A stretch of DNA of 64,000 nt from a virus, in the IMG/VR virus record IMGVR_UViG_3300027754_005989, positions 80,067-144,066 of that record, one strand, 5' to 3'. Within the stretch, counting starts at the first letter, position 1. Each line of letters begins with the position of its first letter. Below are positions 41,560 to 50,691 of the stretch, piece after piece. The position numbers and the translations under genes are program-made. The notes under the pieces are model-generated. The model searched no databases. It was given only the letters and a program-made list of their open reading frames with translations, and was not told where the DNA came from.

Positions 41560-42096
41560 TTGGAAATATATCAAGAAAAAGAAATAAAATACGGATTTGT
41601 GATTCTGTGTCCAGATCATTCGATCAGCATGGTAAAAACCACCGTATTTTCCGTCCAATCAAAATACGAAAATGCTTCCTGCATTTGCGTTGTTGACAAT
41701 CAAGCGACCAAGGAAGATGTCGCTTTAATTAAGGAAATTTGCCCTGTTTATAAAGGCGGTTCGACCGTAACCTCCTTAATCAATGTCGGCATGAGACACT
41801 CTCCTACTGAATGGGCATTTCTTGTATTTGCAGGAACAACCGTCAGAAGTAAAATGAACCAAAAATATTCATTTTTCATGAATAGCGAAAAAGATGTCGT
41901 ATATCCAGTTGCAAACAACAAAAGTAATTTCATCGATGCTACCTTGAACGGACTCTTGATCAACAAGAAATTTTTCAAGGAAGTTGGAGATCTCCAAGAC
42001 GAAGGCAGTTTGGAAGAAATCAAATGTGAATGGGCTTGCAGAGCTATGGCGCATGAATGCAAGTTCAAATCAATTGTTGGCGCAAAACTTTGTTAA
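41560..42096 (+). CDS. GT2-like glycosyltransferase domain protein
   Basis: A 178-residue protein starting at TTG 41560, with AGGG 5 bases upstream; no suitable ATG lies near. KYGFVILCPDHSISMVKTTVFS, then CICVVDN, a T-SLINVGM segment and EWAFLVFAGT fit a shortened GT-A fold such as family 2 enzymes, with the sugar-nucleotide strand at VVDN. A D-x-D is not obvious. WACRAMAHECKFKSI at the end resembles the closing part of GT2 proteins. Function is tentative. The stop shares TTAA with the convergent gene. Confidence 0.55.
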   Translation: MEIYQEKEIKYGFVILCPDHSISMVKTTVFSVQSKYENASCICVVDNQATKEDVALIKEICPVYKGGSTVTSLINVGMRHSPTEWAFLVFAGTTVRSKMNQKYSFFMNSEKDVVYPVANNKSNFIDATLNGLLINKKFFKEVGDLQDEGSLEEIKCEWACRAMAHECKFKSIVGAKLC

Positions 42097-42611
42097 ACAT
42101 CTCCGTACATGAGACTCCATCTGTCATCGTGGCGATGCAGACCTTCGTCAACTTGGGAAAGATACAAATAAAGTTCGTCCCATGAAGCAAACATGTATCG
42201 AGTAGGCACAAATCCAAAATACCATAATGGAATATATTTGATGTGATTTTTGTTGGTAACCAAGAGAGTAGGCTTTTTGGCGTTATTGCTGTTGATGATT
42301 TCATGTACCGTGCCTACAGTTTGCACACCATAGGGAACATACGCAATTATGAAATCGCAACGGTCTATTATACCTAAATCTTTACGAACAAAACCTTTAG
42401 CTACTGCAACCATCTGTTCAATATCATCTTTTTTTTGAGCATTTCTGATTTTTTCATGAGCATTTTGTTTTAAATCTTTGAATGGATCAAACAAATTTAT
42501 GTTGAATTTTTCAGTCAAAACCGCAGTCGGACATCCACGCCACTTGTCTTCGGTTGCAAACTGTATGGGTCCACTAAGATAAGCTCGCTTGGATGATAGG
42601 AATCCTAACAT
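42093..42611 (-). CDS. Nucleoside 2-deoxyribosyltransferase-like protein
   Basis: A 172-residue protein with the family's features: RAYLSGPIQF at the N-terminus, then DRCDFIIAYVPYGVQTVGTVHEI, whose Glu is at the place of the catalytic nucleophile, and KKPTLLVTN. The family exchanges bases on deoxynucleosides or hydrolyses the glycosidic bond. Phage copies may process modified or host nucleotides. The C-terminal part (DELYLYLSQVDEG) is helical. AGGAAA lies 6 bases upstream of the ATG. It is the only minus-strand gene between 22544 and 50688, within a fibre region. Confidence 0.75.
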   Translation of the reverse strand: MLGFLSSKRAYLSGPIQFATEDKWRGCPTAVLTEKFNINLFDPFKDLKQNAHEKIRNAQKKDDIEQMVAVAKGFVRKDLGIIDRCDFIIAYVPYGVQTVGTVHEIINSNNAKKPTLLVTNKNHIKYIPLWYFGFVPTRYMFASWDELYLYLSQVDEGLHRHDDRWSLMYGDV

Positions 42612-42651
42612 TTATAATTTCCTGTAAACTCATTTAACAAGGGGAAACAAC

Positions 42652-43359
42652 ATGAATTCAAATGATCAGATTCTAAGCGAAATGAATGAACTTTTGCAAC
42701 ACGAACCAACGCAAAGACACAGCTATTTTCAGCTTAAATATTTTCTAATTGGCAAAGAGCCAACCATTCAGTCCAAAATGTGGCAATGTCTTCGAGAATT
42801 GAAAAATCGCAAAGACTCGCTGCAATCGATGGATTTGGAAATCTCTGAAACAAATGATAAACTTTTATTGCTAGATATAAACATACAAAAGTTGGAACAC
42901 AATATCAAAGAATTTTCGGCCCAGCCAGTCACGACGATGAATGAGTTGTCGATGCAAGAATGGAAAATCAATATTCGACAACTTGAAAGGCAAAAAACCG
43001 CATACCTAGAATCCTTGAATCAAATTGAAGAAAGAAAAAAGTGGACCGCTGAAGAGTCAAGGTTCTTCATCGAGACATTTAAAAGCTTGATCAAAATCGA
43101 GGACTTGAAGCATTTTGACGACTTCGAGTCGCAAATGAATTACTGGAATGAAAAGCTTACTCAGAAAATTAATTTGAAGATGCTGACCAGCGGTCATATC
43201 GATTCTGAGTTGATCGAAACTGTGGTTGCTCTGCCAGAAGAAACTCCCATTAAAAAACAAACTCTTCAAACACTTAATATGAAACAAGCTCAGATATTAC
43301 AGCAGTTTAAAGAAATGGCGCAAAAAATAGACAAGAAAGAAAGCCGTGAGGAGAATTGA
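42652..43359 (+). CDS. Coiled-coil protein preceding the PKD-type fibre genes
   Basis: A 235-residue helical, charged protein, with long coiled coil at about residues 40-135 (LRELKNRKDSLQSMDLEIS) and another at the C-terminus. There is no membrane span or catalytic motif. AAGGGG precedes the ATG by 7 bases. Its stop overlaps the next start in TGATG, so it is made together with the PKD-type proteins. A fibre chaperone or a structural rod is possible; neither can be shown. Confidence 0.7.
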   Translation: MNSNDQILSEMNELLQHEPTQRHSYFQLKYFLIGKEPTIQSKMWQCLRELKNRKDSLQSMDLEISETNDKLLLLDINIQKLEHNIKEFSAQPVTTMNELSMQEWKINIRQLERQKTAYLESLNQIEERKKWTAEESRFFIETFKSLIKIEDLKHFDDFESQMNYWNEKLTQKINLKMLTSGHIDSELIETVVALPEETPIKKQTLQTLNMKQAQILQQFKEMAQKIDKKESREEN

Positions 43360-44435
43360 TGGCTATTACGAGAATTTCATCGCAAGATGGTGGTTATACT
43401 GTTGGGAGTCTATCGGTTTTTCCAAATGCGATTGACTCTCGATATCAGCTTTATGAGGCCAAAAATAACGCTGAAACCAAACTTGTTCAAACTCTGACAT
43501 ATTCCGCAAAATATATAGTAGTTGACAACAATGACCTTTTCCCGTCAACAGGTATTCTGAGGGTGGGACCTCCTCCGGGGCAACCCGGAGCGGCGGAAAT
43601 GATTTACTACGAAAGTAAGACAAATGGTGCTTTTAAAAATCTGATCAGAGCTTTTGCTGGTTCTAGACAGAATTATTGGCCTGTTGGCAGTTTTGTGACA
43701 AATAGCGTTTTTGCAGAGCACCATAATTCCTGTAAAGACGCCATCCTGAACATAGAACAGGATTTGGGGATAGAAGTCTTTCCAACTACAGGATCGCTGA
43801 ATCAAATTCTCAAAGCTCAAGAAAACAAATTTTTGGCACCAAGGGCAGTCTTCCGTGCTCAACCCATCAAAGGTCCTCCCGGCACTAAAATACGCTTTCA
43901 AAACTTCAGTACAGGACCATTAGTCCGCAACCTCTGGGATTTTGGCGACGGCACGACATCTGTCGATAGATCGCCTGTGCACACCTATCAAAAAGAAGGA
44001 AACTACACAGTCAAATTAAATATCATCAGCACCCTTGGAGCTCAAGGCATTGCAGAGAAAGCTGGATACATAACAATCAACGAATCTGAAAGACAGCCGT
44101 TTTTTTATGTTTTGCCAACCACCGACACGATCATACCCGGATATTCTCTCAAATATGCAACCGAAACTCTTGGAGATCCTGATCTTGCCACAACATTTAC
44201 ATACATGGACCAAACCGATGGCAATATCGTTCAACGATTCTGGGTATTCGACGGTGCTGGCAAACATAATGGCGAACAGGTAGAGGGCAATTCAATTACC
44301 GAATATGATCCGAATATTCACATGACGACCTATGTTTATGACAAACCGGGAGAATACAGGCCTTCTCTTCTGACTTTGTTCGAGAATCAAAAACTACAAA
44401 GAGCCTTCCTAACAGACAAAATCGTGGTGATATAA
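43359..44435 (+). CDS. PKD-domain fibre-type protein (copy 1 of 3)
   Basis: A 358-residue protein. The N-terminal half contains ILRVGPPPGQPGAAEMIYYE and, at about residue 120, AEHHNSCKDAILNIEQ, a motif repeated in the next two genes. Residues ~175-243 are a PKD domain (IRFQNFSTG, WDFGDGTTSVDRSPVHTY, G-x-Y-T-V-x-L). A second, weaker PKD-like unit ends the protein. PKD domains are beta-sandwiches of surface proteins that bind carbohydrate or protein. A part of the virion fibre or adhesin complex is inferred from content and position. ATG 43359 is chosen over a TTG 3 bases earlier because GAGGAG lies upstream and the ATG overlaps the previous TGA. Confidence 0.75.
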   Translation: MAITRISSQDGGYTVGSLSVFPNAIDSRYQLYEAKNNAETKLVQTLTYSAKYIVVDNNDLFPSTGILRVGPPPGQPGAAEMIYYESKTNGAFKNLIRAFAGSRQNYWPVGSFVTNSVFAEHHNSCKDAILNIEQDLGIEVFPTTGSLNQILKAQENKFLAPRAVFRAQPIKGPPGTKIRFQNFSTGPLVRNLWDFGDGTTSVDRSPVHTYQKEGNYTVKLNIISTLGAQGIAEKAGYITINESERQPFFYVLPTTDTIIPGYSLKYATETLGDPDLATTFTYMDQTDGNIVQRFWVFDGAGKHNGEQVEGNSITEYDPNIHMTTYVYDKPGEYRPSLLTLFENQKLQRAFLTDKIVVI

Positions 44436-46756
44436 TGGCAGATTTAAGTAATTTTCCTGCAATTCTTGACACCAATGTTGAACTCTATCATGTAAGTGAT
44501 GGACTTCGTGTTGTGCTTGCCGAAGATTATAATCCCGGCGATACATCAATTACCGTGCTAGGCGACGAAGAAATGATGAGGCGGTTTACACCAACCGGCA
44601 TCATCACGCTCACGGAACAATGCAGCGAACCAGAACTCAGAGCAATCAGTTTTTCCTACACATCCAGAACACTAACCACATTTGATGGATTGATTCTTCT
44701 GGATGGTTTTACAGATGTAGGCAAACCAAAATCCATCACAAATGTCACCCAAAATGTGATGGCCCAACATCACAACAGTCTCAAAGATGCACTAATAAAT
44801 ATCGAAGAATTTGCAGGGATAAAGGGCGAGGTTGGACCTCGTCCTCTTGAGGGAACGATGGAAGAACGCATCAACTATCTGAGGAGCATAGTTTTACAAC
44901 CCAAGGCTTGGTTTTCCAGCAATAAACAAATCGGTTTGGCTCCTCTAACTGTCGAATTCACCAACAAGAGTTTTCGTTTGGGAACAGACGGCAATTCGCA
45001 AACCGTTAGCTATATTTGGGATTTTGAGTATGATCCCAGCGTTACCCCAACAACAATCTGTAACGCCACTTCGGTTGTACCATCGACAATCAGCCATGTT
45101 CTGATAAGAGATTTGGATGGAGGTGCGATCACAAAAACCTATTATGACCCCGGAATTTTCAGCGTTAAACTCACCGTGACAAATAATTTTGGCTCTGATA
45201 GCGTTATTTTCGACGACTACATTCAAGCTCGTTTTCCTGCGCCACTTGATGCTTGCATTGAATTCACGCAGCGTGCGAATCAAGTTGTCATACTGGGCAC
45301 AAATCCTACCGGTGGTCCCTATATTCAGACGAACTCAACCACTCCAGTCATTAGAAGTCCTGTCAATAATATCATTGACATGTACATTAACCCCGGAGAA
45401 AACACTACAAACGCACCCGGATACACTTTTGCTGGCGAAGAATTAGATGGAGCTTCTCCTATTGATCCAATTATTCAATACACTTGGTCTTTATCAGATG
45501 ATATTCCACACAGCAACGCAAGCACAGCAAGAGCGGTGTATAGCGTTGGTGGTTTTTATGATCTAATTTTGAGGTGCGACACTCAATTTGGTGCATATAA
45601 AATTACAAAATATCCCAAGGCTTTTGATATTGTAGAAAAATTAAATTTATGGCTATGGCTGTCTAATCCCTTGGACTCTTCTGATGTATCTGTATCTGAA
45701 TTCGGTTTATTAAGCGAAACTTTCAAAACCGCTACTGCCAACACCACAATTGCCAGAAATTATACATTTCTAGAAGACAATTCCCCATCTTATGTCGTGC
45801 CAAATGAAATTCAACAACAAAGAGAATTTAGAAATAATGTAGGTTTTGCCCGCAATACCACCGCATCTTCTGGCAACAATGGTACAGGATATTTGTATTG
45901 GGCAACAGGCAGAAGTCCTTTGGACAGTAAATCGAGTGAAAAAATTCAATCGCTTACTTTTAACGGTTTTACACAATCTTATATTGCCGGTTTTTCAGAT
46001 GTTTATAGACCTTGGAACTGGGTCGATCTGTATTCTAGCAGTAAGCTTTGGTTTATTTTGGGAGGTGTCACGACTCTTGATATCAATATTCCTCAAGACA
46101 CATCTCCAACAAATCAAGTAAAATCTGTAGTTTCACTTGGTACTGGAAATGTAGATTCAAGCGTCTCATTTGTACAAACTAATTACAAAAATGGCGCAGA
46201 TAATTTGCTTAATAATGCAGTTTCATATCCTATAGGTGGAGGAGACACTCTTCAGGGTCACATGAGTGTTTACCGGTCATGTTGGTTTGATGATGCTGGA
46301 TATATCCTCAGAAATGAAGGTGTCGGTTCCTTTTTTAGAATCAAAACTTTCTACAAGACTAGTGGAACATCAGCAGACTATGTGCAGGACATACGAAAAT
46401 TGCCAGACATGAGCGGCGCAAGCCGTGTTGAGGGCAAACTTGTTCCACTCAGCTTGGGTGTTTATTTCTTCAGCAACGCTGGTGCTGTTAGTGCATACAG
46501 CCCAAGCTCGGGTGTTTGGGGTACGGGTGGTCCCGGCATCAATAGTCCAGCCTTCCGTGTGCTTCAAGATACAAGCGTGGTCGGCTACGACGATCCAGAT
46601 CAAACTCTACTCTGCGCTTCGGATGGAGATAAAATTGCATATCTCAGTTTTGATTATAGTCAAAAATCTTTTGTAAAGTTCAACGAAACCGACACTACTT
46701 TCACCAGCGTCACAGCAAGACCAATTGGAGATCAGTTTCACATGACGATTTTCTAA
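44435..46756 (+). CDS. PKD-domain fibre-type protein (copy 2 of 3), putative receptor-binding
   Basis: A 773-residue protein. The first part mirrors copy 1: a beta-rich start, MAQHHNSLKDALINIEEF at about residue 109, then PKD-like sandwich at about 170-264 (TVEFTNKSF, YIWDFEYDP, FSVKLTVTNNFGSD). A second PKD-like region is at about 340-400 (YTWSLSDDIP, GGFYDLILRC). Residues ~410-773 look like a beta-propeller-like or lectin-like domain rich in Ser/Gly/Tyr with YLYWATGRS and DRW-type loops. This unique distal part would be the receptor-binding candidate. The start overlaps the previous stop in TAATG. Confidence 0.7.
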   Translation: MADLSNFPAILDTNVELYHVSDGLRVVLAEDYNPGDTSITVLGDEEMMRRFTPTGIITLTEQCSEPELRAISFSYTSRTLTTFDGLILLDGFTDVGKPKSITNVTQNVMAQHHNSLKDALINIEEFAGIKGEVGPRPLEGTMEERINYLRSIVLQPKAWFSSNKQIGLAPLTVEFTNKSFRLGTDGNSQTVSYIWDFEYDPSVTPTTICNATSVVPSTISHVLIRDLDGGAITKTYYDPGIFSVKLTVTNNFGSDSVIFDDYIQARFPAPLDACIEFTQRANQVVILGTNPTGGPYIQTNSTTPVIRSPVNNIIDMYINPGENTTNAPGYTFAGEELDGASPIDPIIQYTWSLSDDIPHSNASTARAVYSVGGFYDLILRCDTQFGAYKITKYPKAFDIVEKLNLWLWLSNPLDSSDVSVSEFGLLSETFKTATANTTIARNYTFLEDNSPSYVVPNEIQQQREFRNNVGFARNTTASSGNNGTGYLYWATGRSPLDSKSSEKIQSLTFNGFTQSYIAGFSDVYRPWNWVDLYSSSKLWFILGGVTTLDINIPQDTSPTNQVKSVVSLGTGNVDSSVSFVQTNYKNGADNLLNNAVSYPIGGGDTLQGHMSVYRSCWFDDAGYILRNEGVGSFFRIKTFYKTSGTSADYVQDIRKLPDMSGASRVEGKLVPLSLGVYFFSNAGAVSAYSPSSGVWGTGGPGINSPAFRVLQDTSVVGYDDPDQTLLCASDGDKIAYLSFDYSQKSFVKFNETDTTFTSVTARPIGDQFHMTIF

Positions 46757-46799
46757 GTGTAATTCTACATACTTTTATTACAAAAAGGGATCATTTTAA

Positions 46800-49424
46800 G
46801 TGCCATATTTATTTCCACCAGCACCTGTCTACCCAAACGACTACGATAGTGATCAAACACTATTTGTAGTTTATAACACTTCGGAAACCGTCACCACAGC
46901 AGAGAATCAGCCTTGGTCTGATGAAATCTCCATCAAGCCTGTAGCTGCCGACAAAGATGAAATGTGGTCAGACAACGGATTTGCCAACATAGATGGTGAA
47001 TTGTTTTACTATGGATCTGTTGAGTACGATGGCAATAGCAAAATAAATAAATTCAAACAATGTTGCCGTAATATTGGTGGAACACATACCAAAAGAACCT
47101 TAGCGGGTGCTGAAGTTCGTGGTTTCGTAATCGCAGAACATCACAACCAGATTGTTGATGCCATTGTTAAAATCGAAAACTTCGTTGGATACAACTTCAC
47201 TCCTGACACAGCTTCTTTGGACTGGAGAATTAGAAATCTTCAAAATCTTGAAGTAATTTTTGACGACTTTTCCTGCCCTGATGTTGTCTTTGATTTTTTT
47301 GTGATTGAAAACAACCCCACTACAGGCATTTTGGCCCAATATAACATTACAATCACAGGAATTTTCACAAGTTATCGGTTAGATTTTGGAGATGGAACAT
47401 ACACGACTACCTCTCAGAATGGCACACACAGGTATGCTCCTAACGCCTCAATTGATCCTGCGCTGACCGTAGCAAACAACAAATGTACTCTTGTTCAAAC
47501 TCCAATTGAAAGATTGAATGTAACTGAACCTACAGCACAAAAACCAACCACAGCTTTTGAAATCCCTATTCCTGCTTTGCCTACTATTCCTCAATTCACG
47601 GTGCCAACAATTACGGTGCCATCTTTGGTTCCGCAATTGCCTCCTATTGTGTTTCCGTGTTTGAATGTTGGGCCTATTGGGCCAATCAACATACCATCGG
47701 TAATTAGCGTAATTCCCGGCATCAACATACCCTCATTGGTGTCAATCACACCTGTGAGCTTGCCGTCTAAGATTACCATAACTCCTGTAACTATTCCAGA
47801 TAAAATTACTTTTAATCAACCTAAAATTCCTGACACAATCACGATCAGTCCAGCACCAACTATTCCAAACATCAAAATTGATCCTGTTCCTACAATTCCC
47901 AATATTAAATTTGACACATTTCCAACATTTCCGACTACAATTGGTTTTGGTCCGTTCCCGACTTTCCCAACTAAATTCACATTTGGTAGCTTCCCGACTT
48001 TCCCAACTAAGTTTACATTTGGTCCGTTCCCGACTTATCCAACTCAATTTAGTTTCGGTGATTTTCCAAGCTTTCCAACAAATATCGGATTCGATCCACT
48101 TTTCATTCCAACAAGCATTGGTTTTGATAATGTTCCGAACTTTCCGACTTCTATTCCTATTTCTTTTCCTAAAATACCAACTATTCCTGTTGCTCCAATC
48201 AATGTGCCAGAGATTAAGGTTGATTTTGGACCTGCACCAAAATTTGATCCAATCGAAATCACCAGCAAAATTACAATACCAACTATAGAATTCGGTCCAG
48301 CGCCAACATTCCCGGCATCGATTCCCTTCGTAAATCCTCCGTGTTTGCCTGCCGTGATCGTTATCACGGCTGCTGGTATTCCTACTATTCCAGACACTAT
48401 TACAATTACAGGACCTAATATTCCAAATAGTATCAAATTTGAAAATCCACCGGCATTTCCGAAGATCAAATTTGACAATCCTCCGGTATTTCCGAAAATT
48501 CAATTCGATAATGCTCCAAAAATTCCAGACAAGATCACATTCGATAATGCTCCAAAAATTCCTACTACTATCGGCTTCGGACCCGCTCCTAAGTTTCCAG
48601 ATACAATTAACTTCGGGCCGAATCCTTTACCTAGTCAAATTACCTTTGGTCCCAACCCTCTGCCTACTACAATCGGTTTTGGCCCAGCGCCAAAACTTGG
48701 TCCTGTAGAATTTGGTCCACACAACTTACCAGCACAGATCAACTTTGGAACCGCTCCAACCATTTCGGTTTCATGGGGTACGCCTCCTACTGTATCATGT
48801 GTCGTATCGGTGCAATGTCCGTCCAACACTCCTTTCTACAAGCCTGCAAGTTTGTTTGAGGAGGAGAAAGCATATGCTCCTCTTGAACCTCTTGAAGTTC
48901 AAATGTCAGATTTGGGAATCCCTTCAGAAATATTGGTCAAGGTTCCAGAAATACCGGACATCAAAATTCTGCACGATATGCCTGCTGTCATTCGTATAGA
49001 AATTCCAAATATTCCAGATATCAGAATTATCGGTCCTGCGACTCCAATTCCAAGTATTATCAGGATTGACGCAGAAGGACTGCCCTTGGCCATAGAGCTA
49101 ATTGCAATCAATCTTCCTTCAGCAATCAAGCTGGACACTACAGGATTGCCATCTACGATTAAATTGGATATCCCAGATCAATTTCCGATGATTAAATTGG
49201 ACACATCTGGGATTCCAGACAAAATTCAAGTTGTTGGAATTCCATCGGTAATCGAATTGATTGGCGCACCAAGTGAAATCAAGTTGGTCCTGCCCGACAA
49301 GCCAGAAATTGAACTGGTTTACAGGGGAGCTCCGATTGATGTGAAAATCAATCTTGATATCAGCAAACTTACTGGCGAAAACTCCAACGCCCAATGCGTG
49401 GCTATCGTGCCCTGCTCAAATTAA
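46800..49424 (+). CDS. PKD-type fibre protein (copy 3 of 3) with about 45 short Pro/Ile repeats
   Basis: An 874-residue protein starting with GTG after AAGGGAT. Residues 1-250 match copies 1 and 2, with IAEHHNQIVDAIVKIENF at about residue 111 and a PKD-like unit (YRLDFGDGTYTT). From about residue 258 to 667 come some 32 units of 10-13 residues with the pattern (I/F/L)P-x-x-I-x-(F/I)-(G/D)-x-x-P, such as FPTKFTFGPFPT and IPDKITFDNAPK. After an insert with Cys (SCVVSVQCPS), about 14 more degenerate units follow to ~860 (LPSAIKLDTTG, IPDIRIIG). Strand plus Pro-turn units suggest an elongated fibrous shaft. I recognise no family for the repeats. Confidence 0.75.
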   Translation: MPYLFPPAPVYPNDYDSDQTLFVVYNTSETVTTAENQPWSDEISIKPVAADKDEMWSDNGFANIDGELFYYGSVEYDGNSKINKFKQCCRNIGGTHTKRTLAGAEVRGFVIAEHHNQIVDAIVKIENFVGYNFTPDTASLDWRIRNLQNLEVIFDDFSCPDVVFDFFVIENNPTTGILAQYNITITGIFTSYRLDFGDGTYTTTSQNGTHRYAPNASIDPALTVANNKCTLVQTPIERLNVTEPTAQKPTTAFEIPIPALPTIPQFTVPTITVPSLVPQLPPIVFPCLNVGPIGPINIPSVISVIPGINIPSLVSITPVSLPSKITITPVTIPDKITFNQPKIPDTITISPAPTIPNIKIDPVPTIPNIKFDTFPTFPTTIGFGPFPTFPTKFTFGSFPTFPTKFTFGPFPTYPTQFSFGDFPSFPTNIGFDPLFIPTSIGFDNVPNFPTSIPISFPKIPTIPVAPINVPEIKVDFGPAPKFDPIEITSKITIPTIEFGPAPTFPASIPFVNPPCLPAVIVITAAGIPTIPDTITITGPNIPNSIKFENPPAFPKIKFDNPPVFPKIQFDNAPKIPDKITFDNAPKIPTTIGFGPAPKFPDTINFGPNPLPSQITFGPNPLPTTIGFGPAPKLGPVEFGPHNLPAQINFGTAPTISVSWGTPPTVSCVVSVQCPSNTPFYKPASLFEEEKAYAPLEPLEVQMSDLGIPSEILVKVPEIPDIKILHDMPAVIRIEIPNIPDIRIIGPATPIPSIIRIDAEGLPLAIELIAINLPSAIKLDTTGLPSTIKLDIPDQFPMIKLDTSGIPDKIQVVGIPSVIELIGAPSEIKLVLPDKPEIELVYRGAPIDVKINLDISKLTGENSNAQCVAIVPCSN
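47572..48800 (+). repeat. Array 1 of short coding repeats (~36 bases) in the Pro/Ile fibre gene
   Basis: About 32 units of 30-39 bases, encoding (I/F/L)P-x-x-I-x-F-(G/D)-x-x-P. Near 47960-48030 two units are almost identical at DNA level (TTCCCGACTTTCCCAACTAA occurs twice). This indicates recent slippage or duplication. Older units are diverged. The periodicity creates long false ORFs on the minus strand. Confidence 0.85.
48907..49371 (+). repeat. Array 2 of short coding repeats in the Pro/Ile fibre gene
   Basis: About 14 degenerate units of 9-12 residues in the pattern (I/L)P-x-x-I-(K/R/E)-(L/I)-x-x-x-G, for example GLPSTIKLD and GIPDKIQVV. Strand residues are alternately hydrophobic and charged, and Phe-Gly of array 1 is replaced by Leu/Ile-Asp. 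It is separated from array 1 by about 35 non-repeat residues. Confidence 0.75.
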
Positions 49425-49525
49425 TCTACAAAGTAAATCATAGCAACAAATTGCTAGTTTACTCGGAGTTAGTCTGAGCGCAATTTATATGACTAAGACA
49501 AATAAGTTTTAAACTATGATATTTC

Positions 49526-50389
49526 ATGGAACCAATTATCAAGAAAACGAATGATGGCAACCAATATTATTTGACTCCCCAGAATCTGTGGGTCAGAAAT
49601 TTCTGTTTGGAGCAAGTGCCATTTGTTGACATCAACAAGACAATCAGACCAGAAGATCATTTTACTTTTCTTGAAAATGAAGTGAGAAACGCACAGAACA
49701 AATATGTTTGGATTGATACAGAAGAATTCAGTATGACGAATGTCGTCATCGTGTCGGACGGATATGAATTTGAAAAAAAACAACAACTGTTGGCCAAATT
49801 GCCAAAAGATGTAACGATCATAGCTGTTAACGGAGCTTTGTCGAAATGGAATCTGCCGAATAGAATTCCATCTTGGTACATAGCCAACAATCCTTACGAA
49901 GAATGTATGAGATTTTTTCCCAGAAGGCTTAGAATTCTGCCTAGGGTTGTCGCATCAATTAGAACTAATCACAAATTCATGACCCTTTATCGTGGACAAA
50001 AATTCAGATACTATCCAGTCAATGAAAAACAATATGCGAGTATTGGCCAAAAAGATGTTGCTTGGCAGGTTGATGATTATAGAAATCCAATTTGTGCAGC
50101 AATACATATCGCTGTCAAATTTGGAGCATTAAATATTCTTTTGTTTTGTTGCGATAACAGCTTTGAACTTGAAAGGCCGGGTGCGGAAAAGCTCGAAAAC
50201 GGTTTGTATCAGTATCCTCAGCAAAACATAGTAAATGGTTTAATTGACGGTCAATTTTTCTGGTTGAAAAGCCACCCTTATTTTGATTATGAGATCGGCA
50301 ATTGTTCAAGTGGTAAAGATTATGAGTTTGCTGAATATATATCTGAGGAAAAAATGTTTTCCTTTTTTCAACAAGGCGGTGAAAAATGA
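49526..50389 (+). CDS. MptE-like/DUF115-type protein, putative sugar-related transferase
   Basis: A 287-residue protein. VVIVSDGYEFEKKQQLLAKL, then TIIAVNGALSKWNL and PSWYIANNPYEECM recall the DUF115/MptE-like fold found in flagellin-modifying Maf proteins and pterin pyrophosphokinases. There, a nucleotide-type substrate sits near such loops. NILLFCCDNSFELERPGAE at about residue 205 continues the fold. Several phages carry related proteins next to glycosyltransferases. No ribosome site is clear. It follows the fibre genes after a 101-base gap and overlaps the next gene by ATGA, so it may modify fibres. Confidence 0.5.
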   Translation: MEPIIKKTNDGNQYYLTPQNLWVRNFCLEQVPFVDINKTIRPEDHFTFLENEVRNAQNKYVWIDTEEFSMTNVVIVSDGYEFEKKQQLLAKLPKDVTIIAVNGALSKWNLPNRIPSWYIANNPYEECMRFFPRRLRILPRVVASIRTNHKFMTLYRGQKFRYYPVNEKQYASIGQKDVAWQVDDYRNPICAAIHIAVKFGALNILLFCCDNSFELERPGAEKLENGLYQYPQQNIVNGLIDGQFFWLKSHPYFDYEIGNCSSGKDYEFAEYISEEKMFSFFQQGGEK

Positions 50390-50691
50390 ACACAAGGAAT
50401 GACACGGACCCATTTGGTCCTTTTAATTTTAGTGATTTCAAAAAATGGATGTCTCACCAAAACGATGCTCGCAAGAACAGCATGATTGGTGTAAAAGTCG
50501 AATCCAAAATACCCATCAAAAAACTTCTTTCAAGAATTGAAGCACAAGAAGGGGATATCACAGAAGTTGCCAAAGACTTCAAAAAACATGGTGGTACTAT
50601 AACAGAAGAAAATGGGTATTACATGTATGTCTCTGTCGATAGTGGAAACTTCATGATCCATAAAATGCACATCAAGCGTGCAGACGACTAG
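50386..50691 (+). CDS. Hypothetical protein of 101 residues
   Basis: Starts MNTRNDTDPFGPFNFSDFKKWM, in which FSDFKKWM resembles the aromatic-acidic segments of the targeting-like group. Helices follow (KKLLSRIEAQEGDITEVAKDF) and a beta hairpin ends the protein (GYYMYVSVDSGNFMIHKMHI). Start overlaps the previous stop in ATGA. The stop shares CTAG with the convergent gene. Unknown function. Confidence 0.65.
   Translation: MNTRNDTDPFGPFNFSDFKKWMSHQNDARKNSMIGVKVESKIPIKKLLSRIEAQEGDITEVAKDFKKHGGTITEENGYYMYVSVDSGNFMIHKMHIKRADD

Noticed and set aside
47742-48503. A 253-residue minus-strand open frame rich in Arg/Trp/Cys/Asn, with others overlapping it
   Set aside because: It is produced by the ~36-base repeats of the Pro/Ile fibre gene, which keep stops out of the opposite frames. 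The composition is that of a reverse-frame shadow, there is no ribosome site, and the plus-strand gene is clear.
47572-48800. CRISPR-like regularly spaced repeats
   Set aside because: The units are coding, in frame, of variable length (30-39 bases), diverge throughout and have no constant repeat separated by unique spacers.
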